Shown here: piece after piece, positions 1-5,136 of the stretch | How positions within the stretch are numbered: the stretch's first letter is position 1 | Layout of the letters: every line of letters begins with the position of its first letter | From: Lachnospiraceae bacterium | GTDB lineage: Bacteria; Bacillota; Clostridia; Lachnospirales; Lachnospiraceae | Assembly: GCA_003542935.1 (NCBI GenBank) | Contig: DPJQ01000073.1 | Span: forward strand, 2,988-17,669 | DNA: 14,682 bases | Direction: 5' to 3' | The notes under the pieces: model-generated | Databases searched by the model: none | The model's input: only the letters and a program-made list of their open reading frames with translations | Told to the model about the DNA's origin: nothing | Translations under genes and position numbers: made by a program

Positions 1-1
1 G

Positions 2-607
2 GGCCGTATGCCCTCCGCCGTAGGTTATCAGCCCACGCTGGCCACGGAGATGGGTGAGCTCCAGGAGCGTATCGCTTCCACGGATAAGGGTTCCGTCACC
101 TCGGTGCAGGCTGTCTACGTGCCCGCCGACGATATGACCGACCCGGCTCCGGCAACCACCTTTGCCCATCTGGACGCCACCACGGTACTCTCCCGTAAGA
201 TCGTGGAGCAGGGTATCTATCCCGCTGTGGATCCGCTGGAATCCAATTCCCGGATCCTTGAAGCGGATATTGTGGGTGAGGAGCATTATGAAACTGCCCG
301 CCGCGTGCAGGAATACCTGCAAAAATATAAAGAATTGCAGGATATCATTGCAATCCTGGGCATGGAGGAACTGTCCGATGAAGATAAGCAGGTGGTATAC
401 CGTGCCAGAAAGATCCAGCGTTTCCTGTCCCAGCCCTTCCATGTGGCCGAGAATTTCACCGGTGTAAAAGGGGAATATGTGCCCCTGGCAGAGACGATCC
501 GCGGATTCCAGATGATCTTAAACGGCGATATGGACCGTTACCCGGAGGCCGCTTTCTTCAACGTGGGTTCCATTGACCAGGTGGTGGAGAAAGCAAGGCA
601 GATGTAG
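2..607 (+). CDS. atpD: F1Fo ATP synthase subunit beta, C-terminal part (5' end outside window)
   Basis: This is the catalytic beta subunit of the F1 sector, which makes or hydrolyses ATP at the alpha/beta interfaces. The frame is open from base 2, and residues before the first ATG at 8 (Gly-Arg) belong to the protein, so the gene is cut by the window edge and ATG 8 is not its start. About 201 C-terminal residues are present of a usual ~465. Visible marks are the start of the fragment (GRMPSAVGYQPTLATEMG), the alpha/beta family signature PAVDPLESNS at about 221-250, and the C-terminal-domain loop ELSDEDK at 368-388, which corresponds to the DELSEED region contacting gamma and epsilon. The Walker A motif lies upstream of the window. 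atpC follows 9 bases after the stop, as in normal atp operons. Confidence 0.97.
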   Translation, partial: GRMPSAVGYQPTLATEMGELQERIASTDKGSVTSVQAVYVPADDMTDPAPATTFAHLDATTVLSRKIVEQGIYPAVDPLESNSRILEADIVGEEHYETARRVQEYLQKYKELQDIIAILGMEELSDEDKQVVYRARKIQRFLSQPFHVAENFTGVKGEYVPLAETIRGFQMILNGDMDRYPEAAFFNVGSIDQVVEKARQM

Positions 608-622
608 CGGGGAGGCATGGGA

Positions 623-1039
623 ATGAAGGAATTTCATTGTAAGGTGATGTCCTGCGAGAAAGTTTTTTATGACGGCCCCTGTGTGTCGCTGGTGATTCCT
701 GCCTATGACGGTGAGTACGCTTTTCTGGCGAACCATCAGGCCTGTGTAGTGGTCATTCCCTATGGCGTCCTGCGTTTGCGGAAAGCCCAGGGCGGCTGGA
801 TTCATTGTGTGGTCAGCCTGGGCGTCGTGCATTTCGTGGACAATGAAGCTACCGTGCTGGTAGATTTCGTGGAGGATCCGGAGAAAGTAGATGCGGTCCG
901 CGCCCGGGAAGTGGAGGAGATGGCCGAGGAGGAACTGCGTCAGCACAGGAGCCTCGTGGAGTACAATGCCAATCAGGCAACCCTGGCAAGAACGCTGTAT
1001 CGGCTGAGCACCCGGGGAAAATACGACAAGGATATATAA
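623..1039 (+). CDS. atpC: F1Fo ATP synthase subunit epsilon
   Basis: Epsilon is part of the rotor stalk and inhibits ATP hydrolysis through its C-terminal helices. The product is 138 residues, normal for the family. The N-terminal beta-sandwich covers roughly residues 1-85 and the alpha-helical hairpin roughly 90-138. The usual GxxGILPNHAP-like segment is divergent here (GEYAFLANHQAC), and the later strand reads VVHFVDNEATVLVD. Two in-frame ATGs exist at 617 and 623. GGGGAGG at 609-615 lies only 1 base from the first but 7 from the second, so 623 is preferred. It is the last gene of the atp operon and is followed by a terminator at 1061-1100. Identity rests on position and fold pattern as much as on strict motifs. 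Confidence 0.93.
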   Translation: MKEFHCKVMSCEKVFYDGPCVSLVIPAYDGEYAFLANHQACVVVIPYGVLRLRKAQGGWIHCVVSLGVVHFVDNEATVLVDFVEDPEKVDAVRAREVEEMAEEELRQHRSLVEYNANQATLARTLYRLSTRGKYDKDI

Positions 1040-1060
1040 AATCATATATGTGGAACAAAA

Positions 1061-1100
1061 AAATCCGGGCAGCCGAAAAAGAGACTGTCCCGGATTTTTT
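1061..1100 (+). terminator. Rho-independent terminator of the atp operon
   Basis: AATCCGGGCAG at 1062-1072 pairs with CTGTCCCGGATT at 1085-1096 with one bulged T, and a T6 run follows to 1100. An A-run precedes the stem, so it could also work on the opposite strand, but no gene there needs it. It sits 22 bases after the atpC stop. Confidence 0.85.
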
Positions 1101-1147
1101 ATATCCGCTTATCCGGGATATTCGAAATACGGCTATCCATGGGAGTG

Positions 1148-1176
1148 TTGAAATTAAGAGGAAAGAATGGTAGAAT
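1148..1176 (+). promoter_or_regulatory. Sigma-A-type promoter for trmB
   Basis: TTGAAA at 1148-1153 and TAGAAT at 1171-1176 are separated by 17 bases, with TG at 1168-1169 giving an extended -10. The predicted start near 1183 leaves a leader of about 97 bases before trmB. Confidence 0.7.
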
Positions 1177-1279
1177 CTGTTCGTGGAAGCCCGCGCAGTG
1201 GGAGTGCAGGTGCAGTTTGCGGAAAGAGGGAAAACGGGATTCCGGCGGGTTATGTCCGGCGGAACGGCAGGAGGAATCT

Positions 1280-1921
1280 ATGCGGTTGAGAAATATAAAA
1301 GGGGCCCGGGAGGCCATTGGGAAAAGTCCTTTTGTGGAGCTTGCGCCGGAGGAATACCGGGGACGCTGGCGGGACAGGTTCGGGAATGGCCATCCTGTCT
1401 GGCTGGAGGTGGGAATGGGCAAAGGGCAGTTTATTATGGAACTGGCCCGCAGATACCCGGAGGTCAATTTTATCGGTGTGGAGATGTACAGCAGCGTGTT
1501 GATTCGGGCCGTGCAGAAGAGAGAGCGGGAGGAAATGGAGAACCTCCTGTTCCTGCGCATCGACGCGCGGACGCTGCCGGAGTGTTTCGCCCCGGGGGAG
1601 GTGGAGAGGATTTTCCTGAACTTTTCCGATCCCTGGCCCAAGGACAGACATGCGAAGCGGCGGCTGACTTCAAGGCAGTTTCTGGAGAGATATACGAAAA
1701 TACTGGAGCGGGACGGGCTGGTGGAGTTCAAGACGGATAACCGGGATCTGTACATGTTTTCCCTTGAGGAACGTGAGGCGGCGGGCTGGCGGCTGCTCTA
1801 CAGTACAGAGGATCTGCACGGCGACGGGGAAGCGATGCGGGACAATGTGATGACGGAATACGAGGAACGTTTTTCGGCAGAAGGGAAACCGATCTATAAG
1901 ATGGTGATCCGGCAGCCATGA
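1280..1921 (+). CDS. trmB: tRNA (guanine-N7-)-methyltransferase
   Basis: The enzyme uses S-adenosylmethionine to make m7G46 in the variable loop of tRNAs. The product is 213 residues, the normal length. The SAM-binding motif is EVGMGKG at residues 43-49, with the ribose-binding acidic residue in GVE at 66-68. The family hallmark DPWPKDRHAKRR is at 117-128, the substrate-binding KTDN at 151-154, and TEYEERF near the C terminus. The frame is open back to 1139, but AGGAGG at 1269-1274 stands 5 bases before ATG 1280, and homologous sequence starts there. It is expressed from its own promoter at 1148-1176, after the atp terminator. Confidence 0.96.
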   Translation: MRLRNIKGAREAIGKSPFVELAPEEYRGRWRDRFGNGHPVWLEVGMGKGQFIMELARRYPEVNFIGVEMYSSVLIRAVQKREREEMENLLFLRIDARTLPECFAPGEVERIFLNFSDPWPKDRHAKRRLTSRQFLERYTKILERDGLVEFKTDNRDLYMFSLEEREAAGWRLLYSTEDLHGDGEAMRDNVMTEYEERFSAEGKPIYKMVIRQP

Positions 1922-1993
1922 AGACCTTTCTGCGGCCCGCGGAGAAAAACAGGTTACTTTTCACAGGCATGTCAGTGGCTTAAGCCGGGGACG

Positions 1994-2054
1994 CTGCCGT
2001 CTGCGCCGGATAAGTTCTGTGCGGATAAAAATACGGAAGTGGCAGGTTTTTTTT
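1994..2054 (+). terminator. Possible terminator after trmB
   Basis: CTGCC at 1994-1998 can pair with GGCAG at 2041-2045 around an internal GC-rich segment, and a run of eight T follows at 2047-2054. The outer stem is short and the loop large, so this is weak. A -10 box for the next unit starts just downstream, which fits a boundary between transcripts. Confidence 0.35.
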
Positions 2055-2066
2055 GCGGGAATAGGT

Positions 2067-2072
2067 TATAAT
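2067..2072 (+). promoter_or_regulatory. -10 box (TATAAT) upstream of the Cys-rich ORF and trx
   Basis: A perfect TATAAT lies 28 bases before the GTG start at 2095. No convincing -35 hexamer sits at the expected distance, since that region is T-rich, so only the -10 is claimed. Confidence 0.45.
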
Positions 2073-2094
2073 AAAGAAATATAGGGAGTCTCAT

Positions 2095-2250
2095 GTGAAA
2101 AGCAGAAAACAGCGGGCCTGGATGAGCAAATGCTACTGCCAGTATTCCGGCCTGGACCGGCATTTGCTGAAACTATGTAAACAGCTCAGAAAAGCAAAAG
2201 AATGTTTTTGCGTGACCTGCCGGAAGCAGAAACCAAAATGCGAAGACTAG
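2095..2250 (+). CDS. Small cysteine-rich basic protein, unrecognised (51 aa)
   Basis: I do not recognise this protein. A GTG start at 2095 follows GGGAG at 2084-2088 with 6 bases of spacing and a TATAAT box at 2067-2072. The 51-residue product contains seven cysteines (positions 13, 15, 28, 37, 39, 42, 49) and many Lys/Arg. Cys pairs appear as KCYC, CFC and CVTC, a spacing that resembles metal-binding or redox-active clusters. Seven cysteines in 51 codons is far above chance, the main reason to treat it as coding. An internal ATG at 2122 (residue 10) is an alternative start but has a poor ribosome site. Thioredoxin follows 107 bases downstream on the same strand, probably on the same transcript. 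Function is unknown; a thiol or zinc role is inference from composition and context. Confidence 0.5.
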   Translation: MKSRKQRAWMSKCYCQYSGLDRHLLKLCKQLRKAKECFCVTCRKQKPKCED

Positions 2251-2281
2251 TGGCCGCCTTTTGGCGTTTCACAGAATATAT

Positions 2282-2316
2282 CCTTCCGCCAGGCGGCATG
2301 AAGCCTGTGCGGAAGG
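2282..2316 (+). other. Intergenic mRNA hairpin before trx
   Basis: CCTTCCGC at 2282-2289 pairs with GCGGAAGG at 2309-2316, and inside it CAGGC at 2290-2294 pairs with GCCTG at 2303-2307. One T is bulged and the loop is 8 bases, giving 13 pairs. No T-run follows; the next bases are A-rich. It is therefore not a standard terminator and may be a stabiliser or processing site between the Cys-rich ORF and trx. Confidence 0.55.
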
Positions 2317-2357
2317 CACTAAAAAGCAGTAAAAAAGCTGCGGAACAGGAGGAAAAA

Positions 2358-2675
2358 ATGGAAGTAAAGGTACATGACGGTAATTTTGAGACAGAAGTAT
2401 TGGATGCATCGATTCCGGTGCTGGTGGATTTTTACGCGGACTGGTGCGGTCCCTGTAAGATGATGGCCCCGGCGATCGGAGAACTGGCTGAGGAATACGA
2501 GGGACGGGTGAAGGTATGCAAGTGCAACGTGGATGAGTCCATGAATACGGCAATGCGATACCGTGTACAGTCCATCCCTATGCTATGCATTTTCAAGAAC
2601 GGCGAAGTGGTGTTTTCCACGGTGGGCGTCACAGGAAAAGAAGAACTGGCGGCCAGGATGGATGCCGCCCTGTAA
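2358..2675 (+). CDS. trxA: Thioredoxin
   Basis: This is a cytoplasmic dithiol-disulphide oxidoreductase reduced by thioredoxin reductase. It has 105 residues, the normal length for a free-standing thioredoxin. The active site WCGPC is at residues 29-33 (Cys30 and Cys33) and the cis-proline is Pro74 in SIPML. Extra cysteines occur at 54, 56 and 77. The reading frame is open back to 2202, but AGGAGG at 2347-2352 with 5-base spacing selects ATG 2358, and the upstream 52 codons do not resemble thioredoxin. It lies downstream of the small Cys-rich ORF and hairpin. No reductase gene is visible in the window. Confidence 0.95.
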   Translation: MEVKVHDGNFETEVLDASIPVLVDFYADWCGPCKMMAPAIGELAEEYEGRVKVCKCNVDESMNTAMRYRVQSIPMLCIFKNGEVVFSTVGVTGKEELAARMDAAL

Positions 2676-2690
2676 GGGGGCGGCGCCTGG

Positions 2691-2774
2691 CCCCTAATTT
2701 GAAAGAAAACAGAAAAATCCAGAAAGAAAAAAGGAAAAATAGTGAAAAAAATAGAAATTAGGGGTTGATTTTTT
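2691..2774 (+). terminator. Long-loop inverted repeat, possible terminator after trx
   Basis: CCCCTAATTT at 2691-2700 is perfectly complementary to AAATTAGGGG at 2755-2764. T6 follows at 2769-2774. The 54-base loop is unusually purine-rich (47 of 54, mostly A). The placement after trx and before the tRNA promoter suits termination, but the loop is far larger than in ordinary terminators. Confidence 0.45.
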
Positions 2775-2793
2775 CCTTTATATGGTGTAATAT
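2765..2793 (+). promoter_or_regulatory. Promoter for tRNA-Lys
   Basis: TTGATT at 2765-2770 and TAATAT at 2788-2793 are separated by 17 bases. The predicted start near 2800 lies about 22 bases before the mature tRNA. Confidence 0.6.
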
Positions 2794-2821
2794 ATCTTTT
2801 GCGTTGAAAATGTAATAGCAA

Positions 2822-2894
2822 GCGCCTTTAGCTCAGTTGGTAGAGCAGTAGACTCTTAATCTATTTGTCCAGGGTTCGAGCCCCTGAAGGCGCA
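2822..2894 (+). tRNA. tRNA-Lys (anticodon CTT)
   Basis: The 73-base sequence folds as a standard cloverleaf. The acceptor arm GCGCCTT pairs with AAGGCGC and the discriminator is A. The D arm is GCTC/GAGC. The anticodon stem GTAGA/TCTAT (one G-T pair) carries the loop CTCTTAA, so the anticodon is CTT, reading AAG lysine codons. The T arm is CAGGG/CCCTG with a TTCGAGC loop. CCA is not encoded. Confidence 0.96.
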
Positions 2895-2896
2895 GT

Positions 2897-2946
2897 GAAA
2901 GTTCTATTCTAAGGGGGAATCCGAGGGGTGGGACTTTTTATTTTGC
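2897..2946 (+). terminator. Likely terminator of the tRNA-Lys transcript
   Basis: AAAGTTC just after the tRNA can pair with GGACTTT (one G-U pair) about 25 bases later. A T-rich tract follows, then another T-run in TTTGCCTTTTTT. The stem is short, so confidence is moderate. Confidence 0.45.
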
Positions 2947-2993
2947 CTTTTTTCGGGGATGCATAAAAATATGATGAAATATGCCTTTTGAAA

Positions 2994-3022
2994 TAGACAT
3001 ACGCGGCAGAAAGGTTTATAAT
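2994..3022 (+). promoter_or_regulatory. Promoter for the 57-aa ORF
   Basis: TAGACA at 2994-2999 (5 of 6 to the -35 consensus) and a perfect TATAAT at 3017-3022 are separated by 17 bases. The predicted start near 3029 gives a leader of about 25 bases, with GGAGG at 3042-3046. Confidence 0.7.
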
Positions 3023-3053
3023 CATTGACAGACAGGTAGATGGAGGCAAATGG

Positions 3054-3227
3054 ATGGAGAGGCTGAAAGAAGAATTGGGTTTCTGCTTTGAACAGGCGGA
3101 TATATGGCTGGATTTTCTTCGGGTGACGGGGGTTACCTTTGAGGAGGCCGCGGCAGAAGATATACAGCGTTACATAGAGCATTTAGAGCAGGAAATAGAA
3201 AGCGGCCCGGATATCCAGGCCGTATGA
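3054..3227 (+). CDS. Hypothetical protein, 57 aa, acidic
   Basis: I do not recognise a family. The ORF starts at ATG 3054, 7 bases after GGAGG at 3042-3046, and has a near-consensus promoter at 2994-3022; this combination supports it as a real gene despite its size. The product begins MERLKEELGFCFEQAD, is acidic and looks mostly helical, with one Cys and an amphipathic C-terminal stretch (residues ~34-50). It has no signal peptide or membrane segment. An overlapping ATG at 3050 in another frame stops after 13 codons. It converges on the XRE regulator gene, with only 34 bases between the stop codons. Functions in sporulation, regulation or toxin-antitoxin systems cannot be told from the sequence. 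Confidence 0.6.
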   Translation: MERLKEELGFCFEQADIWLDFLRVTGVTFEEAAAEDIQRYIEHLEQEIESGPDIQAV

Positions 3228-3242
3228 CGGATATTTATTTTT
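3211..3242 (+). terminator. Weak terminator between convergent genes
   Basis: ATATCC at 3211-3216 pairs with GGATAT at 3229-3234 around a 12-base loop that spans the stop codon of the 57-aa ORF. The T-rich tract TTTATTTTT follows. The stem is only 6 pairs and AT-rich. Confidence 0.35.
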
Positions 3243-3261
3243 CCGGCGTCTAAGTGCGGAA

Positions 3262-3510
3262 TCATTTTTTGGGTGATGTGGACGGAGGGGTTTCTTCTTC
3301 GTCCGCCGGGGGTTCCAGACGAATCTCCAGCACATCACTGATCGGACATCTGAGGGCGGCGCATAAGTCATCAAGTGTACGGGTTGTCACGTTCCGGTTA
3401 TGGCGGAGCCGTTGGATCGTGGCTTTGTAAAAGCCGTATTTTTCGATCAGTGTATATGTGGTGACATTTTTCTTTTTCATGGTTTTCCATAGCGGATCGT
3501 AAGAAATCAT
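3262..3510 (-). CDS. XRE-family helix-turn-helix transcriptional regulator, 82 aa
   Basis: This is a small Cro/C1-type DNA-binding protein. The helix-turn-helix region covers about residues 8-65: MISYDPLWKT at the N terminus, then TYTLIEKYGFYKATIQRLRH as the HTH core, then a TLDDLCAALRCPISDVLEI segment typical of the short XRE regulators common in Lachnospiraceae. A Pro/Glu/Thr-rich tail (EPPADEEETPPSTSPKK) follows and carries no domain. The frame is open to 3585. ATG 3510 is chosen because family members begin MISYxPLWKT, although GGAGG lies about 12 bases upstream, slightly far. Its targets are unknown. It is divergent from the paired RNA-like units at 3634-4127 and could act on that region or on itself; this is inference only. 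Confidence 0.85.
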   Translation of the reverse strand: MISYDPLWKTMKKKNVTTYTLIEKYGFYKATIQRLRHNRNVTTRTLDDLCAALRCPISDVLEIRLEPPADEEETPPSTSPKK

Positions 3511-3633
3511 GGCAGCGGCAAGCCTCCTCCTGTTGCTATTATCCGGTAGTATGCCCCAAAATAATATGAACATAAGAATAGACACAGAAGTTGAAACGGC
3601 TTGGAGGATTTAGAATTCCTTAATCTATAATTT

Positions 3634-3815
3634 ATGAAATGCTTAGGAAATGGACAAATAATCGTCACAGATTCCGGGTATATTAGTTATTGTCAGATGA
3701 CAGACAACCTTTCCAATTTTTATAGATTTTCTCTCTTTCCTTTCAAGTAATGCGACGGGGGCCTGCAGGTAATACTGCAGGCCCCCGTTGCATTGAGGGA
3801 GTGAATCCGATTTTT
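3634..3815 (+). ncRNA. Candidate structured small RNA, unit 1
   Basis: The exact 5' end is unknown. A TATAAT at 3626-3631 is too close to serve a start at 3634, so either the transcript starts near 3638 or the promoter is different. The conserved 5' AGGAAA (3645-3650) can pair with 3' TTTCCT (3737-3742), and TGCTT with AAGTA just outside, closing the unit. A small stem TTGTC/GACAA (3690-3694 with 3703-3707) lies in the middle. A 20-pair hairpin at 3749-3794 ends the unit, and a T5 run occurs at 3811-3815. No ribosome site or ORF is conserved between the two units, so it is probably RNA. I cannot match it to a known RNA family. Confidence 0.5.
3749..3794 (+). terminator. 20-bp hairpin ending unit 1
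   Basis: The arm at 3749-3768 pairs with 3775-3794 over 20 positions, with one G-T pair and a 6-base loop GTAATA. No T-run follows directly; T5 begins 16 bases later at 3811. It may terminate, or it may be a structural or processing hairpin. Confidence 0.6.
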
Positions 3816-3838
3816 AGAAACAGAAAAAGCAATCCCAT

Positions 3839-3863
3839 AGTTTGTTAATTTTTTTAAGAAACT
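3839..3863 (+). other. AT-rich hairpin between units 1 and 2
   Basis: AGTTT pairs with AAACT, then a G-G mismatch, then TTAA with TTAA around a T5 loop. It is a weak structure lying just upstream of unit 2, in the position where a promoter would be expected, and its role is unknown. Confidence 0.3.
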
Positions 3864-3878
3864 GTTAATTACTGTTTC

Positions 3879-4129
3879 ATGAATTGCTTAGGAAATGGAC
3901 AAACGGAGGACACAAATTCCCTGTATAGTATAACCATCAAGAACAAAGAAGCAACAACGGCAGGTGAGGTTGTTTCAATTCTCGCCTGTCGGCTTCGTCA
4001 AATAACTTTTGGCAACTTTCCTTTATATAGATGTGACGATCGGGTCACAAAATTTTTCTCTCTCTTTCCTTTCAAGTAATGTGACTAAGGGCCTGTATGA
4101 AAGTACAGGCCCTTGTCACGTCTGTTTTT
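3879..4129 (+). ncRNA. Candidate structured small RNA, unit 2
   Basis: This is the longer relative of unit 1. AGGAAA with TTTCCT and ATTGCTT (3883-3889) with AAGTAAT (4074-4080) can form a closing helix. Relative to unit 1 it has two extra hairpins. One has the arms CGGCAGGTGAG (3958-3968) and CTCGCCTGTCG (3981-3991), 11 pairs with two wobbles. The other is TGTGAC/GTCACA at 4032-4049 with a GATCGG loop. It ends in the hairpin at 4079-4121 followed by T5. A 66-codon ORF crossing it has no ribosome site and is not conserved in unit 1. Alternatives are a leader regulating the patatin gene or a pair of non-autonomous repeats. The patatin gene has its own promoter downstream of the hairpin, which favours a stand-alone RNA. 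Confidence 0.5.
4079..4129 (+). terminator. Terminator ending unit 2
   Basis: ATGTGAC (4079-4085) and AAGGGCCTGTA (4087-4097) pair with TACAGGCCCTT (4104-4114) and GTCACGT (4115-4121), with a single bulged T and a 6-base loop. T5 follows at 4125-4129. The arms differ from the unit 1 hairpin by compensating changes. Confidence 0.75.
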
Positions 4130-4155
4130 GTCTGAAAATTTTCCGGGTCAGATGC

Positions 4156-4184
4156 TTGACGGAGGGAAAAAAGAGGGGCATACT
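4156..4184 (+). promoter_or_regulatory. Promoter for the patatin-like gene
   Basis: TTGACG at 4156-4161 and CATACT at 4179-4184 are separated by 17 bases. The predicted start near 4191 would overlap the ribosome site AGGAGGGA at 4193-4200, giving a very short leader, which lowers confidence. Confidence 0.4.
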
Positions 4185-4207
4185 TACAAATCAGGAGGGA
4201 ATGAATT

Positions 4208-5053
4208 ATGGCAACAGGTTTAGTTTTGGAAGGCGGCGCCATGCGCGGTATCTATACAGCGGGGGTATTGGACGAATTTATCCGGGAGGGAATCACATTT
4301 CCCGGAGTCATCGGTGTGTCGGCGGGGGCCGTGCACGGATGTTCCTACGTGGCCGGACAGAGGGGCAGGAGCATCCGCTATTATCTGCGTTACTGCGGGG
4401 ATAAACGGTTTATGAGCGCCCACAGCCTGATCACCACGGGAAATATCGTGGGAGAGCAGTTCTGTTACCATGACCTGCCGGAGCGGCTGGATCCCTTTGA
4501 TTATCAGGGATTCCAGAGATCGGGGACGGATTTTTATGTGGTCTGTACCAATGTACGGACGGGAAAGGCGGAATATATTCTCTGCAAGGACATGCGGAAA
4601 GATATCGATTATATGCGGGCATCGGCATCCATGCCCTTTGTGTCGCGAATCGTATGCGCCGGAGGGAAGAAGCTCTTAGACGGCGGTGTGGCGGACAGTG
4701 TGCCGGTGCAGGCGTTTCGACGGATGGGTTACGAGAAAAACGTGATCGTGCTGACCCGTCCGGCGGGTTACAAAAAGAAGCTGGGGAGCACGACCCGGCG
4801 GCTGGCCCGGGTAATGTACCGGCGTTATCCGGCTTTCGAGCGGGCGATCATGAACCGGCATAAGGAGTACAACGGGACGCTGGAGGAGATTGACCGTCTG
4901 GAGAAAGCAGGAGAAGTCTTTGTCATACGGCCGGAGGAGCCCTTGAAACTCGGCCGGGCGGAGACGGACAGGGAGAAAATCCGCGCCGTCTATCAGATTG
5001 GTGTACGGGATGCCAGAAGGCGCATGGACGGGCTGCGGACGTTTCTGGGATAA
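4208..5053 (+). CDS. Patatin-like phospholipase family protein
   Basis: This is a predicted lipid acyl hydrolase of the patatin fold with a Ser-Asp dyad, cytoplasmic or membrane-associated. It has 281 residues and no signal peptide. The oxyanion-hole loop is GGAMRG at residues 9-14. The nucleophile elbow is GVSAG at 36-40 (Ser38). The catalytic Asp is in DGG at 158-160. The stretch ASASMPF near 138-144 is also typical of the bacterial YjjU/RssA-like branch. ATG 4208 has AGGAGGGA 7 bases upstream. A small membrane-protein gene follows 83 bases downstream and may be cotranscribed. Substrate cannot be told; bacterial members act on phospholipids or are only inferred lipases. Confidence 0.92.
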   Translation: MATGLVLEGGAMRGIYTAGVLDEFIREGITFPGVIGVSAGAVHGCSYVAGQRGRSIRYYLRYCGDKRFMSAHSLITTGNIVGEQFCYHDLPERLDPFDYQGFQRSGTDFYVVCTNVRTGKAEYILCKDMRKDIDYMRASASMPFVSRIVCAGGKKLLDGGVADSVPVQAFRRMGYEKNVIVLTRPAGYKKKLGSTTRRLARVMYRRYPAFERAIMNRHKEYNGTLEEIDRLEKAGEVFVIRPEEPLKLGRAETDREKIRAVYQIGVRDARRRMDGLRTFLG

Positions 5054-5136
5054 AAGGGAAAACAGGGGGAAGCCCGGTGAGCGCCGGGAACTCTGCCGTG
5101 GTGATGGCGGTAGACAGGGAATGAAGGGGATGCGGT

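Larger units (their letters stand above)
3634..4121 (+). repeat. Two related units in direct orientation (units 1 and 2)
   Basis: Unit 1 (from 3634) and unit 2 (from 3879) begin with blocks that match at 24 of 25 bases and share GCTTAGGAAATGGACAAA. They continue without gaps through CACARATTCC (3666-3675 and 3911-3920) and GTATA (3678 and 3923). They diverge in the middle, then match again at CAAC-TTTCC plus TATAGAT, and in an identical 22-base block (3731-3752 and 4060-4081) that includes TTTCCTTTCAAGTAATG. Each ends in a long hairpin. Together they fill the ~700-base gap between the XRE and patatin genes, where no credible protein gene exists. Confidence 0.8.

Noticed and set aside
2202..2357. 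N-terminal extension of thioredoxin from ATG 2202
   Set aside because: The RBS and family length fix the start at 2358; the extension overlaps the Cys-rich ORF and the hairpin.
3879..4079. 66-codon ORF inside unit 2
   Set aside because: It has no ribosome-binding site, is not conserved in unit 1, and overlaps predicted RNA stems.
3634..4129. 6S RNA, TwoAYGGAY RNA or a known riboswitch as identity of the paired units
   Set aside because: No 6S-like central bubble was seen, only one ATGGAC-type element occurs per unit, and no aptamer core I know is visible. Without a covariance search these cannot be fully excluded.
4009..4404. 131-codon frame overlapping unit 2 and the patatin start
   Set aside because: It is out of frame with the patatin protein and Arg/Gly-rich; the ATG at 4201 in this frame is too close to the RBS.
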